From Novosphingobium sp. (GTDB taxonomy: Bacteria > Pseudomonadota > Alphaproteobacteria > Sphingomonadales > Sphingomonadaceae), in assembly GCF_020852455.1 (NCBI RefSeq), contig NZ_JADZAT010000032.1, positions 267,540 through 331,539 on the forward strand: a stretch of 64,000 nucleotides of DNA, written 5' to 3'. Positions within the stretch are counted from its first letter, which is position 1; every line of letters starts with the position of its first letter. Positions 26,491-35,704 of this stretch are shown here, in pieces. Under the pieces are notes generated by a model, which was not told the origin of the DNA, searched no databases, and worked only from the letters and a program-made list of their open reading frames with translations. The position numbers were made by a program, and so were the translations under genes.

Positions 26491-28062
26491 TTGCCCCGCC
26501 TCTTCGCCTTCATTCTGACCTATCCGCGCCTGACTGCGCTGGCGCTGGGCGTGCTGTCCGCGCTGGGCTTCGAGCCGGTCGCGCTGTGGCCGCTCAGCCT
26601 GCTGGCGCTGGCCGGCCTCATGGCGCTGCTGGTCCGCGCGCAGGGCCGTAAGGCGGCCTTTCAGCTTGGCTGGTGCTTCGGGCTGGGGCAGTTCAGCCTG
26701 GGGCTCAACTGGATCGCGACCGCCTTTGGCTATCAGGCGGCGATGCCGGTCTGGCTGGGCTGGGGCGGAGTGATTGGCCTGTCGGCCTATCTGGCGATCT
26801 ATCCGGGTCTCGCCACGCTGCTGGCCTGGCATGCGCGGGCGCGGCTGCTGGCACTGGTTCCGGCCATGGCGGGCGGCTGGATCGTAACCGAATGGCTGCG
26901 CGGCTGGGTGTTCACCGGCTTTCCGTGGAACCCGCTGGGCGTGATTTTCCTCGACTCGTTCGAAGCGGTTGGCGCGGCGCGGCTGCTGCCGTGGCTGGGC
27001 ACCTATGCACTGTCGGGGCTGGCCGCGCTGTTTGCCGGCCTGTGGTATGCCGGGCTGGCGCGGTTCCGGGCCGATCGCCGCGTGCTGGCTTTGCTGCCGC
27101 TGCCGATCGTGGTGCAATTCTGGCCGCATACGGGCGCGCCGGCGGCGACTGCCCCGGCCCGCGTGCCCTATGTGCTGGTCCAGCCCAATATCCCGCAGGA
27201 ACAGCTTAACGATCCGGTCTATTTCGCCACCAATTTCACCCGGCTGGCGCAGGCCGTGCCGCCGCCGCGCCAGGGCGATGCGGCGGTGGTGCTGTGGCCC
27301 GAATCCGGCGTGCCCGACCTGCTGCGCGAAGGCTATCCGGCGCGCTATTACAGCCAGACCTTCGGCGCCGATCCGGCGCTGGCCCGGGCGCGGCTGGCAC
27401 AGCTGCTGGGGCCTGAACGGCTGCTGCTGAGCGGCACGGTCGACCTGGAAATCCAGCATGACCGGGCGGTCGGCGCGCGCAATTCGGTGACCGCGCTGGA
27501 TGGCACCGGCACGATCCGGGCTTCCTTCGCCAAGGCGCACCTGGTGCCGTTTGGCGAATATGTACCGATGAAGGCCCTGCTCGAACCGCTGGGCCTGGCC
27601 CGGTTCGTACCCGGCGATATCGAATTCTGGCCCGGGCCGGGACCGCGCTCGATCGATCTTGGCCGGTTCGGCAAGGTCGGACCCAGCATCTGCTATGAAA
27701 TCATCTTCCCCGGCGCCGTGGCCGACCGTGCGAACCGGCCGGACTATCTGTTCAACGCCTCGAACGATGGCTGGTACGGCAGCTGGGCCCAGCCGCAATT
27801 CCTGGCGCTCGCCCGGCTGCGCGCGATCGAGGAAGGGCTGCCGGTGCTGCGATCGACCACCACCGGGATCAGCGCGGTGATCGCTGCGGATGGCACGGTG
27901 GTGCAGTCGGTGCCTTACCTGTCGGCCGGTGTGCTGCTGGGCCGGATTCCGGGAGCTGCCCCGCCGACCCCGTTTGCGCGGTACGGCAATGGCCTGTCAC
28001 TCGTCTGGGCAGCGGTGCTGCTGGTCCTATCGCTGGTTGCAAGCCGGCGGCGGTGGAGCTAG
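26491..28062 (+). CDS. lnt: Apolipoprotein N-acyltransferase
   Basis: 523 residues with a TTG start 9 bp after the previous stop. About six N-terminal membrane helices are followed by a periplasmic nitrilase domain with the catalytic triad: Glu in LWPESGVPDL, Lys in FAKAHLVPFGEYVP and Cys in GPSICYEIIFP. It N-acylates the diacylglyceryl cysteine of lipoproteins in the inner membrane. At least two lipoprotein substrates are encoded in the window. Confidence 0.95.
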   Translation: MPRLFAFILTYPRLTALALGVLSALGFEPVALWPLSLLALAGLMALLVRAQGRKAAFQLGWCFGLGQFSLGLNWIATAFGYQAAMPVWLGWGGVIGLSAYLAIYPGLATLLAWHARARLLALVPAMAGGWIVTEWLRGWVFTGFPWNPLGVIFLDSFEAVGAARLLPWLGTYALSGLAALFAGLWYAGLARFRADRRVLALLPLPIVVQFWPHTGAPAATAPARVPYVLVQPNIPQEQLNDPVYFATNFTRLAQAVPPPRQGDAAVVLWPESGVPDLLREGYPARYYSQTFGADPALARARLAQLLGPERLLLSGTVDLEIQHDRAVGARNSVTALDGTGTIRASFAKAHLVPFGEYVPMKALLEPLGLARFVPGDIEFWPGPGPRSIDLGRFGKVGPSICYEIIFPGAVADRANRPDYLFNASNDGWYGSWAQPQFLALARLRAIEEGLPVLRSTTTGISAVIAADGTVVQSVPYLSAGVLLGRIPGAAPPTPFARYGNGLSLVWAAVLLVLSLVASRRRWS

Positions 28063-28067
28063 AGAAA

Positions 28068-28093
28068 CCGACATAAAGCTTTCTTTATATCGG
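28068..28093. promoter_or_regulatory. Palindrome before metK (ATAAAG-cttt-CTTTAT)
   Basis: CCGACATAAAG (28068-28078) is the inverted copy of CTTTATATCGG (28083-28093) with a single mismatch. It ends 7 bp before the metK ATG, in the position of the ribosome binding site or leader. It could be a repressor operator of the SAH-responsive ArsR (SahR) kind or an RNA hairpin limiting translation. Confidence 0.6.
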
Positions 28094-28100
28094 ATACCCA

Positions 28101-29306
28101 ATGCGCACCGACTATCTCTTCACGTCCGAATCCGTTTCCGAAGGCCATCCCGACAAGGTTTCGGACCAGATTTCCGATGCGATCGTCGATCTGTTTCTCT
28201 CGAAAGACCCCGAAGCACGGATCGCCTGCGAAACGCTGACCACCACCCAGCTGGTGGTGCTGGCGGGCGAAATCCGTTGCAAGGGCGTGTTCGAAGACGG
28301 CGCCTGGGCGCCCGGCGCACAGGAAGAGATCGAAGCCACGGTGCGCCGTACCGTGCGCGAGATCGGTTACGAGCAGGACGGCTTCCACTGGGAACGCCTT
28401 GAATTCATCAACCGACTGCACGGCCAGTCGGCGCATATCGCGCAGGGCGTCGATGCCAGCGACAACAAGGATGAAGGCGCGGGCGATCAGGGGATCATGT
28501 TCGGGTACGCCACCGACGAAACGCCAGACCTGATGCCAGCGACGCTCTATTACAGCCACAAGATCCTCGAACGCATGGCCGCCGATCGCCATTCGGGCGC
28601 GGCCCCTTTTCTTGAGCCTGACGCCAAGAGCCAGGTGACGCTGCGCTATGAAGGCAGCCTGCCGGTTGCCGCGACTGCGGTGGTGGTCTCGACCCAGCAC
28701 GCCCCCGGCTATGACGAGGGTGACAGGGAGGCCGAGCTCCACGCCTATGTCAAGCGCGTGGTGGCCGAAGTGATCCCGCCGGTGCTGCTGCGCGACACCG
28801 TCTATTATATCAATCCCACCGGCAGCTTCGAAATCGGCGGTCCCGATGGCGATGCCGGCCTTACGGGGCGCAAGATCATCGTCGATACCTATGGTGGCGC
28901 GGCCCCGCACGGCGGCGGCGCGTTCAGCGGCAAGGATCCGACCAAGGTCGATCGCTCGGCCGCCTATATCACCCGCTACCTCGCCAAGAACGTGGTCGCG
29001 GCCGGGCTGGCCACGCGCTGCACAATCCAGATCGCCTATGCGATCGGGGTCAGCGAGCCGCTTTCGCTCTATGTCGATACCCACGACACCGGCACCGTTG
29101 CCGAAGCCGCGATCGAACAGGCGATCCTGGCGCTGCCCAAGCTGGGCGGGCTGACCCCGCGCGCGATCCGCACGCATCTGGGGCTCAACAAGCCGATCTA
29201 CCGCAAGACCGCCGCCTATGGCCACTTCGGCCGCAAGAGCGAAGGCGACCTGTTCCCGTGGGAACGGCTCGACCTGGTCGAGGATCTGAAGGCGGCGCTG
29301 GGCTAA
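28101..29306 (+). CDS. metK: S-adenosylmethionine synthase
   Basis: 401 residues. Signatures: [20 protein letters not shown] at the N-terminus, [13 protein letters not shown] loop, the [20 protein letters not shown]-loop-like motif, and DTHDTGT. Makes SAM from methionine and ATP. No conventional ribosome binding site is visible; a palindrome occupies its place. Confidence 0.97.
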   Translation: MRTDYLFTSESVSEGHPDKVSDQISDAIVDLFLSKDPEARIACETLTTTQLVVLAGEIRCKGVFEDGAWAPGAQEEIEATVRRTVREIGYEQDGFHWERLEFINRLHGQSAHIAQGVDASDNKDEGAGDQGIMFGYATDETPDLMPATLYYSHKILERMAADRHSGAAPFLEPDAKSQVTLRYEGSLPVAATAVVVSTQHAPGYDEGDREAELHAYVKRVVAEVIPPVLLRDTVYYINPTGSFEIGGPDGDAGLTGRKIIVDTYGGAAPHGGGAFSGKDPTKVDRSAAYITRYLAKNVVAAGLATRCTIQIAYAIGVSEPLSLYVDTHDTGTVAEAAIEQAILALPKLGGLTPRAIRTHLGLNKPIYRKTAAYGHFGRKSEGDLFPWERLDLVEDLKAALG

Positions 29307-29312
29307 GGCGCC

Positions 29313-29738
29313 GTGCGCTCGCGCCGCAAGGTCCGAGTGCTGCGACTGTCGTGGCCGGTCGAAGCCGCGACCCTGGCCGCCTTGCAGGCCGGCCGGGCCG
29401 AGGTTCTTGAAGACGATCCCTCGTTCGCCAGACTGCTGGCGGCGCTGCGTGCCGACAATCCGCTGGGCGATTTTGGCCTCTACCAGGCGGTGGCCGAAGT
29501 CTCGCCCTGCTGGGAACTGTTCCAGCCGGGGCAGGATGCCCAGCCCACCCTGGGCAGCGCCGGGCAGTCGCAGGTCTCAAGCAACCTGATGGTCACCATC
29601 CACGTCGATGCCGCCACGCCCGAGGCCGAGTTCGAAGCGGTGCTGGACTGGCTGGTCGCCCTCCACCCGTGGGAAGTGCCGGTGATCGAGATCAGCCAAG
29701 CCGAACTGGCGCTGCGCCCGGATCAGCCGGCGCGATAA
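29313..29738 (+). CDS. Hypothetical protein with a CutA/NIF3-like C-terminal motif
   Basis: 141 residues from GTG, 6 bp after metK and probably co-transcribed. The C-terminal third (LMVTIHVDAATPEAEFEAVL, then WLVALHPWEVPVIEI) resembles the ferredoxin-like fold of CutA1 and of the NIF3 insert, which share an HPYE-x-P motif; here it is HPWEVP. The N-terminal part is not recognised. Its stop region overlaps the convergent GST gene by 16 bp. Confidence 0.65.
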   Translation: MRSRRKVRVLRLSWPVEAATLAALQAGRAEVLEDDPSFARLLAALRADNPLGDFGLYQAVAEVSPCWELFQPGQDAQPTLGSAGQSQVSSNLMVTIHVDAATPEAEFEAVLDWLVALHPWEVPVIEISQAELALRPDQPAR

Positions 29739-30406
29739 TCAGCCGTTATCGCCCCTGCCGCCGCCAATTCCGCCTCGTGGGCTTCCTCGCGCCAGCTCTC
29801 CGCCAGCGCTTCGGCTTCCCATTGCTGCATCGCCGGGTGAGCGAGTACGTGATCGACCCAGGCCTGCCCCATGCCAACGTCGAGGCCATAGGTGCGAATG
29901 CGGAACGCCACGGGGGCATAGAAGGCATCGGCGGCGCTGAATTCCGGCCCCGCCAGCCACGGCCCGCCAAAGCGTGACAGGCCGGTCTCGAAGATCTCGC
30001 GCACCCGCTCGACATTGCGTTTCAGCCCCTCGCTCATCGGCTTGGGGGAAACCCGCACGCCGACGTTCATGGTGCAATCGTTGCGCAGGTGCCCGAACCC
30101 GCCATGCATTTCGGCGACCGCGCCCTGGGCAAAGATCCGCGCTTCCGCTTCGGCGGGCCAGATGCCCTGGTGGCGGTCGGCCAGATAAAGCGCGATTGCC
30201 AGCGAATCCGCGATCACATGGCGGCCGTCGATCAGCACCGGCACTTGCCCGGTGGGCGAAAAGGCGCGGAAATCATCGTAGTTGTCAGGCTTTGCAAACG
30301 GTTCGAGCCGATCTTCGAAAGCAATGCCCAGCGCCTTCATCAGCAGCCATGGGCGCAAAGACCAGCTCGAATAGTTCCGGTTCGCAGTGATCAGGGTGTA
30401 GGTCAT
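29723..30406 (-). CDS. Glutathione S-transferase family protein
   Basis: 227 residues. The thioredoxin-fold domain has NRNYSSWSLRPWLLMKALG (active-site Ser region) and the glutathione-binding PTGQVPVLIDG...ADSLAIALYL; the helical C-terminal domain includes GPWLAGPEFSAADAFYAPVAFR. Likely conjugates or isomerises electrophiles in the cytoplasm. It lies 39 bp downstream of the radical SAM gene. Confidence 0.9.
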   Translation of the reverse strand: MTYTLITANRNYSSWSLRPWLLMKALGIAFEDRLEPFAKPDNYDDFRAFSPTGQVPVLIDGRHVIADSLAIALYLADRHQGIWPAEAEARIFAQGAVAEMHGGFGHLRNDCTMNVGVRVSPKPMSEGLKRNVERVREIFETGLSRFGGPWLAGPEFSAADAFYAPVAFRIRTYGLDVGMGQAWVDHVLAHPAMQQWEAEALAESWREEAHEAELAAAGAITADYRAG

Positions 30407-30445
30407 GCGGCTTTCCTAGGCTCGCGGGCTGAGCCGTCAACCTGC

Positions 30446-32179
30446 TCAGGCGATGGGTTCGTGCGTTCGCTGACGGGCCTGGCGACGATCCGAATGGGCG
30501 GTGCCGCGAGTTTCGTGCAGCAGTGGATCTTGAGGTCCGGTCCGGACCTGCGTGATCGCCGAATCGACATAGGCCAGCCGCTGCGGATCGCGCAGCACCC
30601 GCCGCAGGAGGAGCCGCAATCTGATCAGTGTCACCAGGCTGCCAGCCAGCGCGTGCGCGACCTGCCCCCAATGCCAGGGATAGAACCGCCAGGCCGCTTC
30701 GCGCGGCAAGCCGTGGCGGCGCTGGCGGCGGCGGCGGATCCGGACATAGCCGGATTCAAGCTTGGCCACGCCTTCCAGCCGCACCGCCTCGCGATAGGCC
30801 AGCAGACGGTTGACCGTGGTCAGCTTCTTGTTCGAGCCCAGCGCGGCCATTCGCCGCAGGATCCGTTCCATGTGCGACCATTCGTAGAATGCGGCATGCG
30901 CGTCGCGATAGGCGCGCTCCCATTCCTCATCGCTCATCCGCGGGTGGTGGGTAACCCGGTGGTTGAGATCATAGCGCGACAGATCGGGATCCATCCATTC
31001 CCCCGCGGCGGCCATCCGGCGATGGTCTTCGCTGCCGGGCAGCGGCGTCAGGTAATTCAGGTAAAGCGTATCGACCGGCAGTTCGTCCTTGAGGATCGCA
31101 ATGTCGCGCATCACCGATTCGTAGGTATCGTTGGGGAACCCCACGATATAGCCGCAGGTGACCACCACCGGATGGCGTTTCCAGGCCAGGAACATCTCGC
31201 GGTATTCCTCGACCCGATTCTGGCGCTTGCCGACCGCCTCGAGGTTGTCCGAATTGACGTTCTCCAGCCCGATGAAGATCTGGTCGGCCCCGGCGGCAAC
31301 GCACTTGTCGATGAAGCCATCGATTCGGTGTGCGAGGGTATCGACCTGGATCGCCAGGCGCACTGCCTGACCCTGGCCGGCCAGCGCGATCAGCCGGTCG
31401 AGCAAGCTCTCCCAGTTGCGGTTGCGGGCGAAATTGTCGTCGGTCAGGAAGAAGCGGTTGACCCCGATCGCGGCGTTGGCGCGGATGATCGCTTCAAGAT
31501 CGTCTGCCGTGCGAAACCGGCTCTTGCGGCCCTGGACATTGATGATCGTGCAGAAACTGCATTCGAACGGGCAGCCGCGGCCAAGGTCGAAGCTGCCATA
31601 GCGGTTGATGTTGCGGGCGACCTGTTCGGGCGGCATCAGCGGGATCGGCGCCCCGGCCAGCTCGGGCGTCGCCTTGAGGTGGTTGTAGAGCGGCTTGAGC
31701 GAACCGGACCGGGCGTCGCGCAGAACCTCGTCAATCCTGCCGCCCTCGGCCTCGCCGGCGAACAGCGCTGCGCCCAGGGCCTGGGCCTCGGCCAGTTCGG
31801 GAGTCGGGGCCGGCAGCATCGCCAGCGAGCCCGAAACGTGGAAGCCCCCGATGCAGACCGGCAGGCCGGCGGCGCGAAATTCGCGCGCCAGGTCGAGTGC
31901 GCGGGGGAACTGGTTCGACTGGACCCCGACCAGGCCGATCAGCGCGGGGCCGCCGCTGCGCCGGATAGCACGCGCGATCCTGCCGGGATCGACCTTCTGG
32001 TGGGCCTCGTCGATGACATGAACCTCGCCCGGCATGCCCGACAGGCAATCCCGGCCAAGCGCCTCTTCGACGATCCCGGCCATCACCGCGAGCGAATTGG
32101 ACGGGATGATCGAGCGCCACCACTGCAGCGGATAGCCGTCATCGTCATAGCGCGTCGGCTTGATCAGGTAGATCTGCAT
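30446..32179 (-). CDS. B12-binding-type radical SAM protein
   Basis: 577 residues from ATG 32179 (MQIYLIKPTRYDDDG); an earlier start would add 61 residues with no leader features. N-terminal B12-binding-like Rossmann region with ALIGLVGVQSNQFPRAL and VCIGGFHVSGS; the radical SAM cluster motif C-x3-C-x2-C is in GRGCPFECSFC; a TDDNFARN strand follows. The C-terminal ~170 residues are basic and end with a hydrophobic helix. Related proteins modify lipids, antibiotics or hopanoids; the substrate is not evident. The histidine of the cobalamin-binding DxHxxG motif is not seen. Confidence 0.88.
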   Translation of the reverse strand: MQIYLIKPTRYDDDGYPLQWWRSIIPSNSLAVMAGIVEEALGRDCLSGMPGEVHVIDEAHQKVDPGRIARAIRRSGGPALIGLVGVQSNQFPRALDLAREFRAAGLPVCIGGFHVSGSLAMLPAPTPELAEAQALGAALFAGEAEGGRIDEVLRDARSGSLKPLYNHLKATPELAGAPIPLMPPEQVARNINRYGSFDLGRGCPFECSFCTIINVQGRKSRFRTADDLEAIIRANAAIGVNRFFLTDDNFARNRNWESLLDRLIALAGQGQAVRLAIQVDTLAHRIDGFIDKCVAAGADQIFIGLENVNSDNLEAVGKRQNRVEEYREMFLAWKRHPVVVTCGYIVGFPNDTYESVMRDIAILKDELPVDTLYLNYLTPLPGSEDHRRMAAAGEWMDPDLSRYDLNHRVTHHPRMSDEEWERAYRDAHAAFYEWSHMERILRRMAALGSNKKLTTVNRLLAYREAVRLEGVAKLESGYVRIRRRRQRRHGLPREAAWRFYPWHWGQVAHALAGSLVTLIRLRLLLRRVLRDPQRLAYVDSAITQVRTGPQDPLLHETRGTAHSDRRQARQRTHEPIA

Positions 32180-32198
32180 CACAGGCCTGATCCTGCCG

Positions 32199-33332
32199 CT
32201 ATTCAAGCGCGCTGACCAGCCCGCTGACCGCTTCGACGAATTCCTCGCGGAAGTCCGTGACCACGCCCCTGGCGCTGCGCACCTGATCGACCAGGCCAAC
32301 CCCCTGACCAACGAAGTAGCTGACCAGATCGCGGGCCTCCGCGTTGCCGTTGGCCACGGCATTCTCGATCCGGCGGAACGCCGGCTCGCTGACCATGCCC
32401 ATCAGCGGCATCGGCAGCGCGCCAGGGCCATCGGGAGCATCCCAGGCCTCGTGCCAGGCGGTCCGCAGTTGGCGCGCGGGTTTGCCGGTGCGGCTCTTCG
32501 AACGGACGGTGTCGCGGCTGCGCGCGGCGACCATCTTGTCGCGGAAGGCCTCGCTGGTTTCGGCCTCGGTGGTGGCGAGCCAGACCGACCCGGTCCAGGC
32601 ACCTTCGGCCCCGGCGGCCATCATCCCGGCCATCTGTGCGCCGGTCATGATCCCGCCCGCGGCCAAGACCGGAATATGGTGTCCCGCCCCCTTCAGCGCG
32701 CGGACCACTTCGGGGATCAGCACCAGCGTCGAAACCTCGCCGCAGTGGCCGCCCGCTTCGGTGCCCTGGGCGACGATGATATCGACCCCGGCTGCGGCCT
32801 GGCGCAAGGCGTGTTCCTTGGCCCCGACCAGCGCAGCAACCGGCACCCCGCGCCGCTTGCCTTCCTCGATCATCCGGGGCGGAGCGATCCCCAGCGCATT
32901 GGCGATCAGCCGGATCGGGTGACGAAAGGCGACTTCCATCTGGGCATAGCCGTTTTCGGGCGTGATCCCGGCGCGGCCCTCGTAATGCACCACCTCGCCC
33001 GGCGATACCTCAACCCCGTAGCGGCCCAGCAGGTCGGCGGTGAACCTGCGGTGCTCATCCGAAATCGCCGCAGCGCGCGCGGCGTTGTCGGCAAATTCGG
33101 CAACGCGCGGATCGATCGTTTCGGGGACCAGCACATCGACGCCATAGGGCGCGCCGTCGATGTGCTCGTCGATCCAGGCCAGCTCTTCCTCAAGCTGCTC
33201 AGGCGTGAAGCGGGTCGCCCCCAGCACGCCGAAACCGCCCGCCTTGCTGACCGCGACCACCACATCGCGGCAGTGGCTGAAGGCAAACAGCGGAAACTCG
33301 CACCCGGTCAGGCGGCAGACTGTGTTGTCCAT
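32199..33332 (-). CDS. Nitronate monooxygenase (2-nitropropane dioxygenase family)
   Basis: 377 residues from MDNTVCRLTG, after CGAGGAGAG. FMN-barrel features: KAGGFGVLGA near the N-terminus, AQGTEAGGHCGEVSTLVLIPEV (catalytic His region), VLAAGGIMTGAQMA and MAAGAEGAWTGSVWLAT. It oxidises alkyl nitronates or propionate-3-nitronate. It is 19 bp before the radical SAM gene, and a 16-bp palindrome is found 58 bp upstream of its start. Confidence 0.9.
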   Translation of the reverse strand: MDNTVCRLTGCEFPLFAFSHCRDVVVAVSKAGGFGVLGATRFTPEQLEEELAWIDEHIDGAPYGVDVLVPETIDPRVAEFADNAARAAAISDEHRRFTADLLGRYGVEVSPGEVVHYEGRAGITPENGYAQMEVAFRHPIRLIANALGIAPPRMIEEGKRRGVPVAALVGAKEHALRQAAAGVDIIVAQGTEAGGHCGEVSTLVLIPEVVRALKGAGHHIPVLAAGGIMTGAQMAGMMAAGAEGAWTGSVWLATTEAETSEAFRDKMVAARSRDTVRSKSRTGKPARQLRTAWHEAWDAPDGPGALPMPLMGMVSEPAFRRIENAVANGNAEARDLVSYFVGQGVGLVDQVRSARGVVTDFREEFVEAVSGLVSALE

Positions 33333-33389
33333 GATTCTCTCCTCGATCGGAGGGATCATTGCCCGCAGCGCGGCTGGCCGCAAGGCAAA

Positions 33390-33405
33390 TTAACCGCCTG
33401 ATTAA
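33390..33405. promoter_or_regulatory. Operator candidate TTAACCGCCTGATTAA before the nitronate monooxygenase gene
   Basis: An imperfect palindrome identical at 14 of 16 positions, in the same orientation, to TTAATCGCCCGATTAA at 44413-44428. Both lie shortly before metabolic operons. Confidence 0.5.
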
Positions 33406-33854
33406 GGCCTGAGCCGCGGCCAGGCCCGCCAGGTTCCGATCGCATAGGCCAGGCCATAGCCCAGCACGATCAGCGACGACCACAGCTTGAAGGTGTCACT
33501 CAGATCTGGCCGCCACAGCTGCGGCTGCAGCACCGCCAGTCCGCGCAGCAGATAGACCGCGCTGATCGTCACCAGGCCCGTCCGCAGCAGTGGCAGGCGG
33601 CGAATTCGCCCCGCTCCGGCCAAGGCATAGGCGGCCCAGATCGCCAGGATCGCGGCTATCGCCACGGTCAGCAGCGCGGGCGTCCATTCGCCGCGTTCGG
33701 CGGCCTGGGCGATTCCTTCCCCGGCGCCGAAAAAGCGATACCAGTCCGGCCCGCCGGCGATGCAGCCCAGGTGCAGGCCGCTGGCGAGCAGCGACAGCCA
33801 GCCGCCGGCGCTCAGCCAGCCGGACCCGCTGCCGCCAGAAACCCTAGGCGACAA
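33402..33854 (-). CDS. Small integral membrane protein, uncharacterised
   Basis: 150 residues from TTG 33854, whose first codons overlap the end of scoB by 11 bp. Four hydrophobic helices (about 15-32, 60-80, 86-106, 122-140). No known family motif; fold resembles generic DoxX-sized membrane proteins but without their residues. Probably the last gene of the scoAB transcript. Confidence 0.65.
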   Translation of the reverse strand: MSPRVSGGSGSGWLSAGGWLSLLASGLHLGCIAGGPDWYRFFGAGEGIAQAAERGEWTPALLTVAIAAILAIWAAYALAGAGRIRRLPLLRTGLVTISAVYLLRGLAVLQPQLWRPDLSDTFKLWSSLIVLGYGLAYAIGTWRAWPRLRP

Positions 33855-34503
33855 AATGCGCCGTCGTCCGCGCCGCGACCTGTTCGGCGCTGACCCCCGG
33901 GGCCAGCTCGATCAGCCGGAACGGGCTCTGGTGATCGCTCCGCTGGAACACCGCCAGATCGGTGATGATCATGTCGACCACATTGCGCCCGGTCAGCGGC
34001 AGGGTGCAGGCCGGAATGAATTTGGGGCTGCCGTCCTTGGCGCAGTGTTCCATCACCACGATGATCTTCTTGACGCCCGCGACCAGGTCCATCGCCCCGC
34101 CCATGCCCTTGATCATCTTGCCGGGCACCATCCAGTTGGCGATGTCGCCGTTCTCGCTCACTTCCATCCCGCCCAGCACGGTCAGGTCGATCTTGCCGCC
34201 GCGGATCATCGCAAAGCTGGTCGCGCTGTCGAAATAGGCCGAATGCGGCAGCTCGCTGATCGTCTGCTTGCCGGCATTGATCAGGTCGGCGTCGATCGCG
34301 TCCTCGGTCGGGAAGGGGCCGATCCCCAGCATGCCGTTTTCGCTCTGCAGCGTCACGGTCATGCCCGCGGGCACGTGGTTGGCGACCAGCGTGGGGATGC
34401 CGATCCCCAGGTTCACATAGAACCCGTCCTGCAATTCCTGCGCGGCGCGCGCCGCCATCTGGTCGCGGCTCCAGCCCTGGGCGATATGGTCATGTTGGGT
34501 CAT
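33844..34503 (-). CDS. scoB: 3-oxoacid CoA-transferase subunit B
   Basis: 219 residues. The catalytic glutamate lies in [14 protein letters not shown] (SENG signature of family I CoA-transferase beta subunits), with [18 protein letters not shown] at the N-terminus and [30 protein letters not shown] typical of SCOT. It transfers CoA from succinyl-CoA to acetoacetate. Its ATG shares one base with the scoA stop (TGATG). Confidence 0.95.
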   Translation of the reverse strand: MTQHDHIAQGWSRDQMAARAAQELQDGFYVNLGIGIPTLVANHVPAGMTVTLQSENGMLGIGPFPTEDAIDADLINAGKQTISELPHSAYFDSATSFAMIRGGKIDLTVLGGMEVSENGDIANWMVPGKMIKGMGGAMDLVAGVKKIIVVMEHCAKDGSPKFIPACTLPLTGRNVVDMIITDLAVFQRSDHQSPFRLIELAPGVSAEQVAARTTAHFVA

Positions 34504-35210
34504 CAGCCGACATCCGTGGTGCGAGTGGTGCGGAATTCGATCTTCTTGTCATAGGGGCTGCCATCGATCAGGCGGTGGACATAGACCCCCGGCAGATGGA
34601 TCGCATCGGGATCGAGCTGGCCCGGCTGGACGATCTCTTCCACCTCAACCACGCAGACCTTGCCGCAGGTTGCCGCCGGCACGTTGAAATTGCGCGCGGT
34701 CTTGCGGAACACGACATTGCCGGTGGTGTCGGCCTTCCACGCCTTGACCAAGGCCAGATCGGCAAAGATCCCGGCTTCGAGGATATATTCCTCGCCGCCA
34801 AAGACCTTGCTCTCCTTGCCCTCGGCCACCAGCGTGCCGACCCCGGTCTTGGTATAGAACCCCGGAATGCCCGCGCCGCCGGCGCGCATCCGTTCGGCCA
34901 GGGTGCCCTGCGGGCAGAATTCGACTTCCAGCTCACCCGACAGGTACTGGCGCTCGAACTCCTTGTTCTCACCCACATAGCTTGAGATCATCTTCTTCAC
35001 CTGCCGCGTGCGCAGCAGCTTGCCGATCCCCTCGCCATCGATCCCGGCGTTGTTGGAAACGAAGGTCAGGTCCTTCACCCCCGAATCGCGCACCGCATCA
35101 AGCAGCCGGTCGGGAATGCCGCACAGGCCAAAGCCGCCGCTGGCAATCAGCATGCCGTCGCTCAGCAGGCCATCAAGCGCGGCCCGGGCATCCGGATAGA
35201 TCTTTCGCAT
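34503..35210 (-). CDS. scoA: 3-oxoacid CoA-transferase subunit A
   Basis: 235 residues. The glycine-rich [14 protein letters not shown] near the N-terminus and [17 protein letters not shown] are those of the alpha subunit of succinyl-CoA:3-ketoacid CoA-transferase. Coupled with scoB to form an (alpha-beta)2 enzyme for ketone-body or acetoacetate use. ATG follows GGGGAGAGA. A ~150 bp leader element shared with rplJ lies upstream. Confidence 0.95.
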   Translation of the reverse strand: MRKIYPDARAALDGLLSDGMLIASGGFGLCGIPDRLLDAVRDSGVKDLTFVSNNAGIDGEGIGKLLRTRQVKKMISSYVGENKEFERQYLSGELEVEFCPQGTLAERMRAGGAGIPGFYTKTGVGTLVAEGKESKVFGGEEYILEAGIFADLALVKAWKADTTGNVVFRKTARNFNVPAATCGKVCVVEVEEIVQPGQLDPDAIHLPGVYVHRLIDGSPYDKKIEFRTTRTTDVG

Positions 35211-35284
35211 CGTCTCTCCCCGTTCACGAATCCGGGCGGCCTAGGAGAAGCCCGCCAGGCTGGCAATTGCAACAAACGCTGGCC

Positions 35285-35434
35285 CGGTTGCAGCAAATGC
35301 AAGTTGATGAAACACATCCTGCGCGCATCTTAAACACCGCCATAGAGCCCTGGACCAAAAAGCACAAAAGCCGCGCTGGGCGGCGCGGCTCTCGGGTGAG
35401 GCGGGAGGATGGCAGGTTTGGGGGGTGTAGGAAA
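35285..35434 (-). ncRNA. Leader element copy A (upstream of scoA), homologous to 55437-55595
   Basis: On the minus strand it starts with TTTCCTACACCCCC, has a GC hairpin AGCCGCGC/GCGCGGCT followed by TTTTGTGC, and ends in CAGGATGTGTTTCATCAACTTGC and CAACCGG. Copy B before rplJ keeps the same blocks in order; the 23-nt block at 35299-35321 matches 22 of 23 positions. It may be a promoter plus structured leader, or a repeated intergenic element. Confidence 0.5.
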
Positions 35435-35629
35435 GGGGGTGGAGGCTATGCAACTGTTGCCGCAACTACCACCTCGTTAGGATTGAACGCGCTGTGAGGG
35501 TGATTGAGGACCCGATCGGGAAGCGTCTTAAATTTGCTTCTATGATTGCGCGAATTGTGGCGTTCATTTCCCCAAACATAATTTCATTGAAAATTCACGC
35601 TCAGAATGGTATATATTCAAACGTCAAGT

Positions 35630-35698
35630 CGCTCCGAATTCCCGAACTGTCACCGGATGGTGTGCGTGCCCATGGACATGGGATAGGGATTCGGAGCG
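35630..35698. repeat. Nested inverted repeat next to the DUF3800 gene
   Basis: CGCTCCGAATTCCC (35630-35643) pairs with GGGATTCGGAGCG (35686-35698) with one bulged base; inside it CCCATG-GA-CATGGG (35669-35682) is a second hairpin. It begins 6 bp after the DUF3800 stop. Possibly a terminator or the end of a mobile segment. Confidence 0.55.
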
Positions 35699-35704
35699 CA
35701 ATTT

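Larger units (their letters stand above)
35211..35704. other. Gene-free interval between scoA and the DUF3800 gene
   Basis: 494 bp. It holds the duplicated leader element (35285-35434), then an AT-richer stretch from about 35500 with no reading frame of interest, then a nested inverted repeat (35630-35698) directly after the DUF3800 stop. Confidence 0.6.

Noticed and set aside
28068..28100. SAM/SAH riboswitch before metK
   Set aside because: Only one hairpin is visible and the leader is too short for a SAM-I or SAM-II fold; I could not show a pseudoknot.
30089..32215. 708-codon plus-strand frame opposite the radical SAM gene
   Set aside because: The minus strand encodes a clear radical SAM protein; the plus frame has no motifs.
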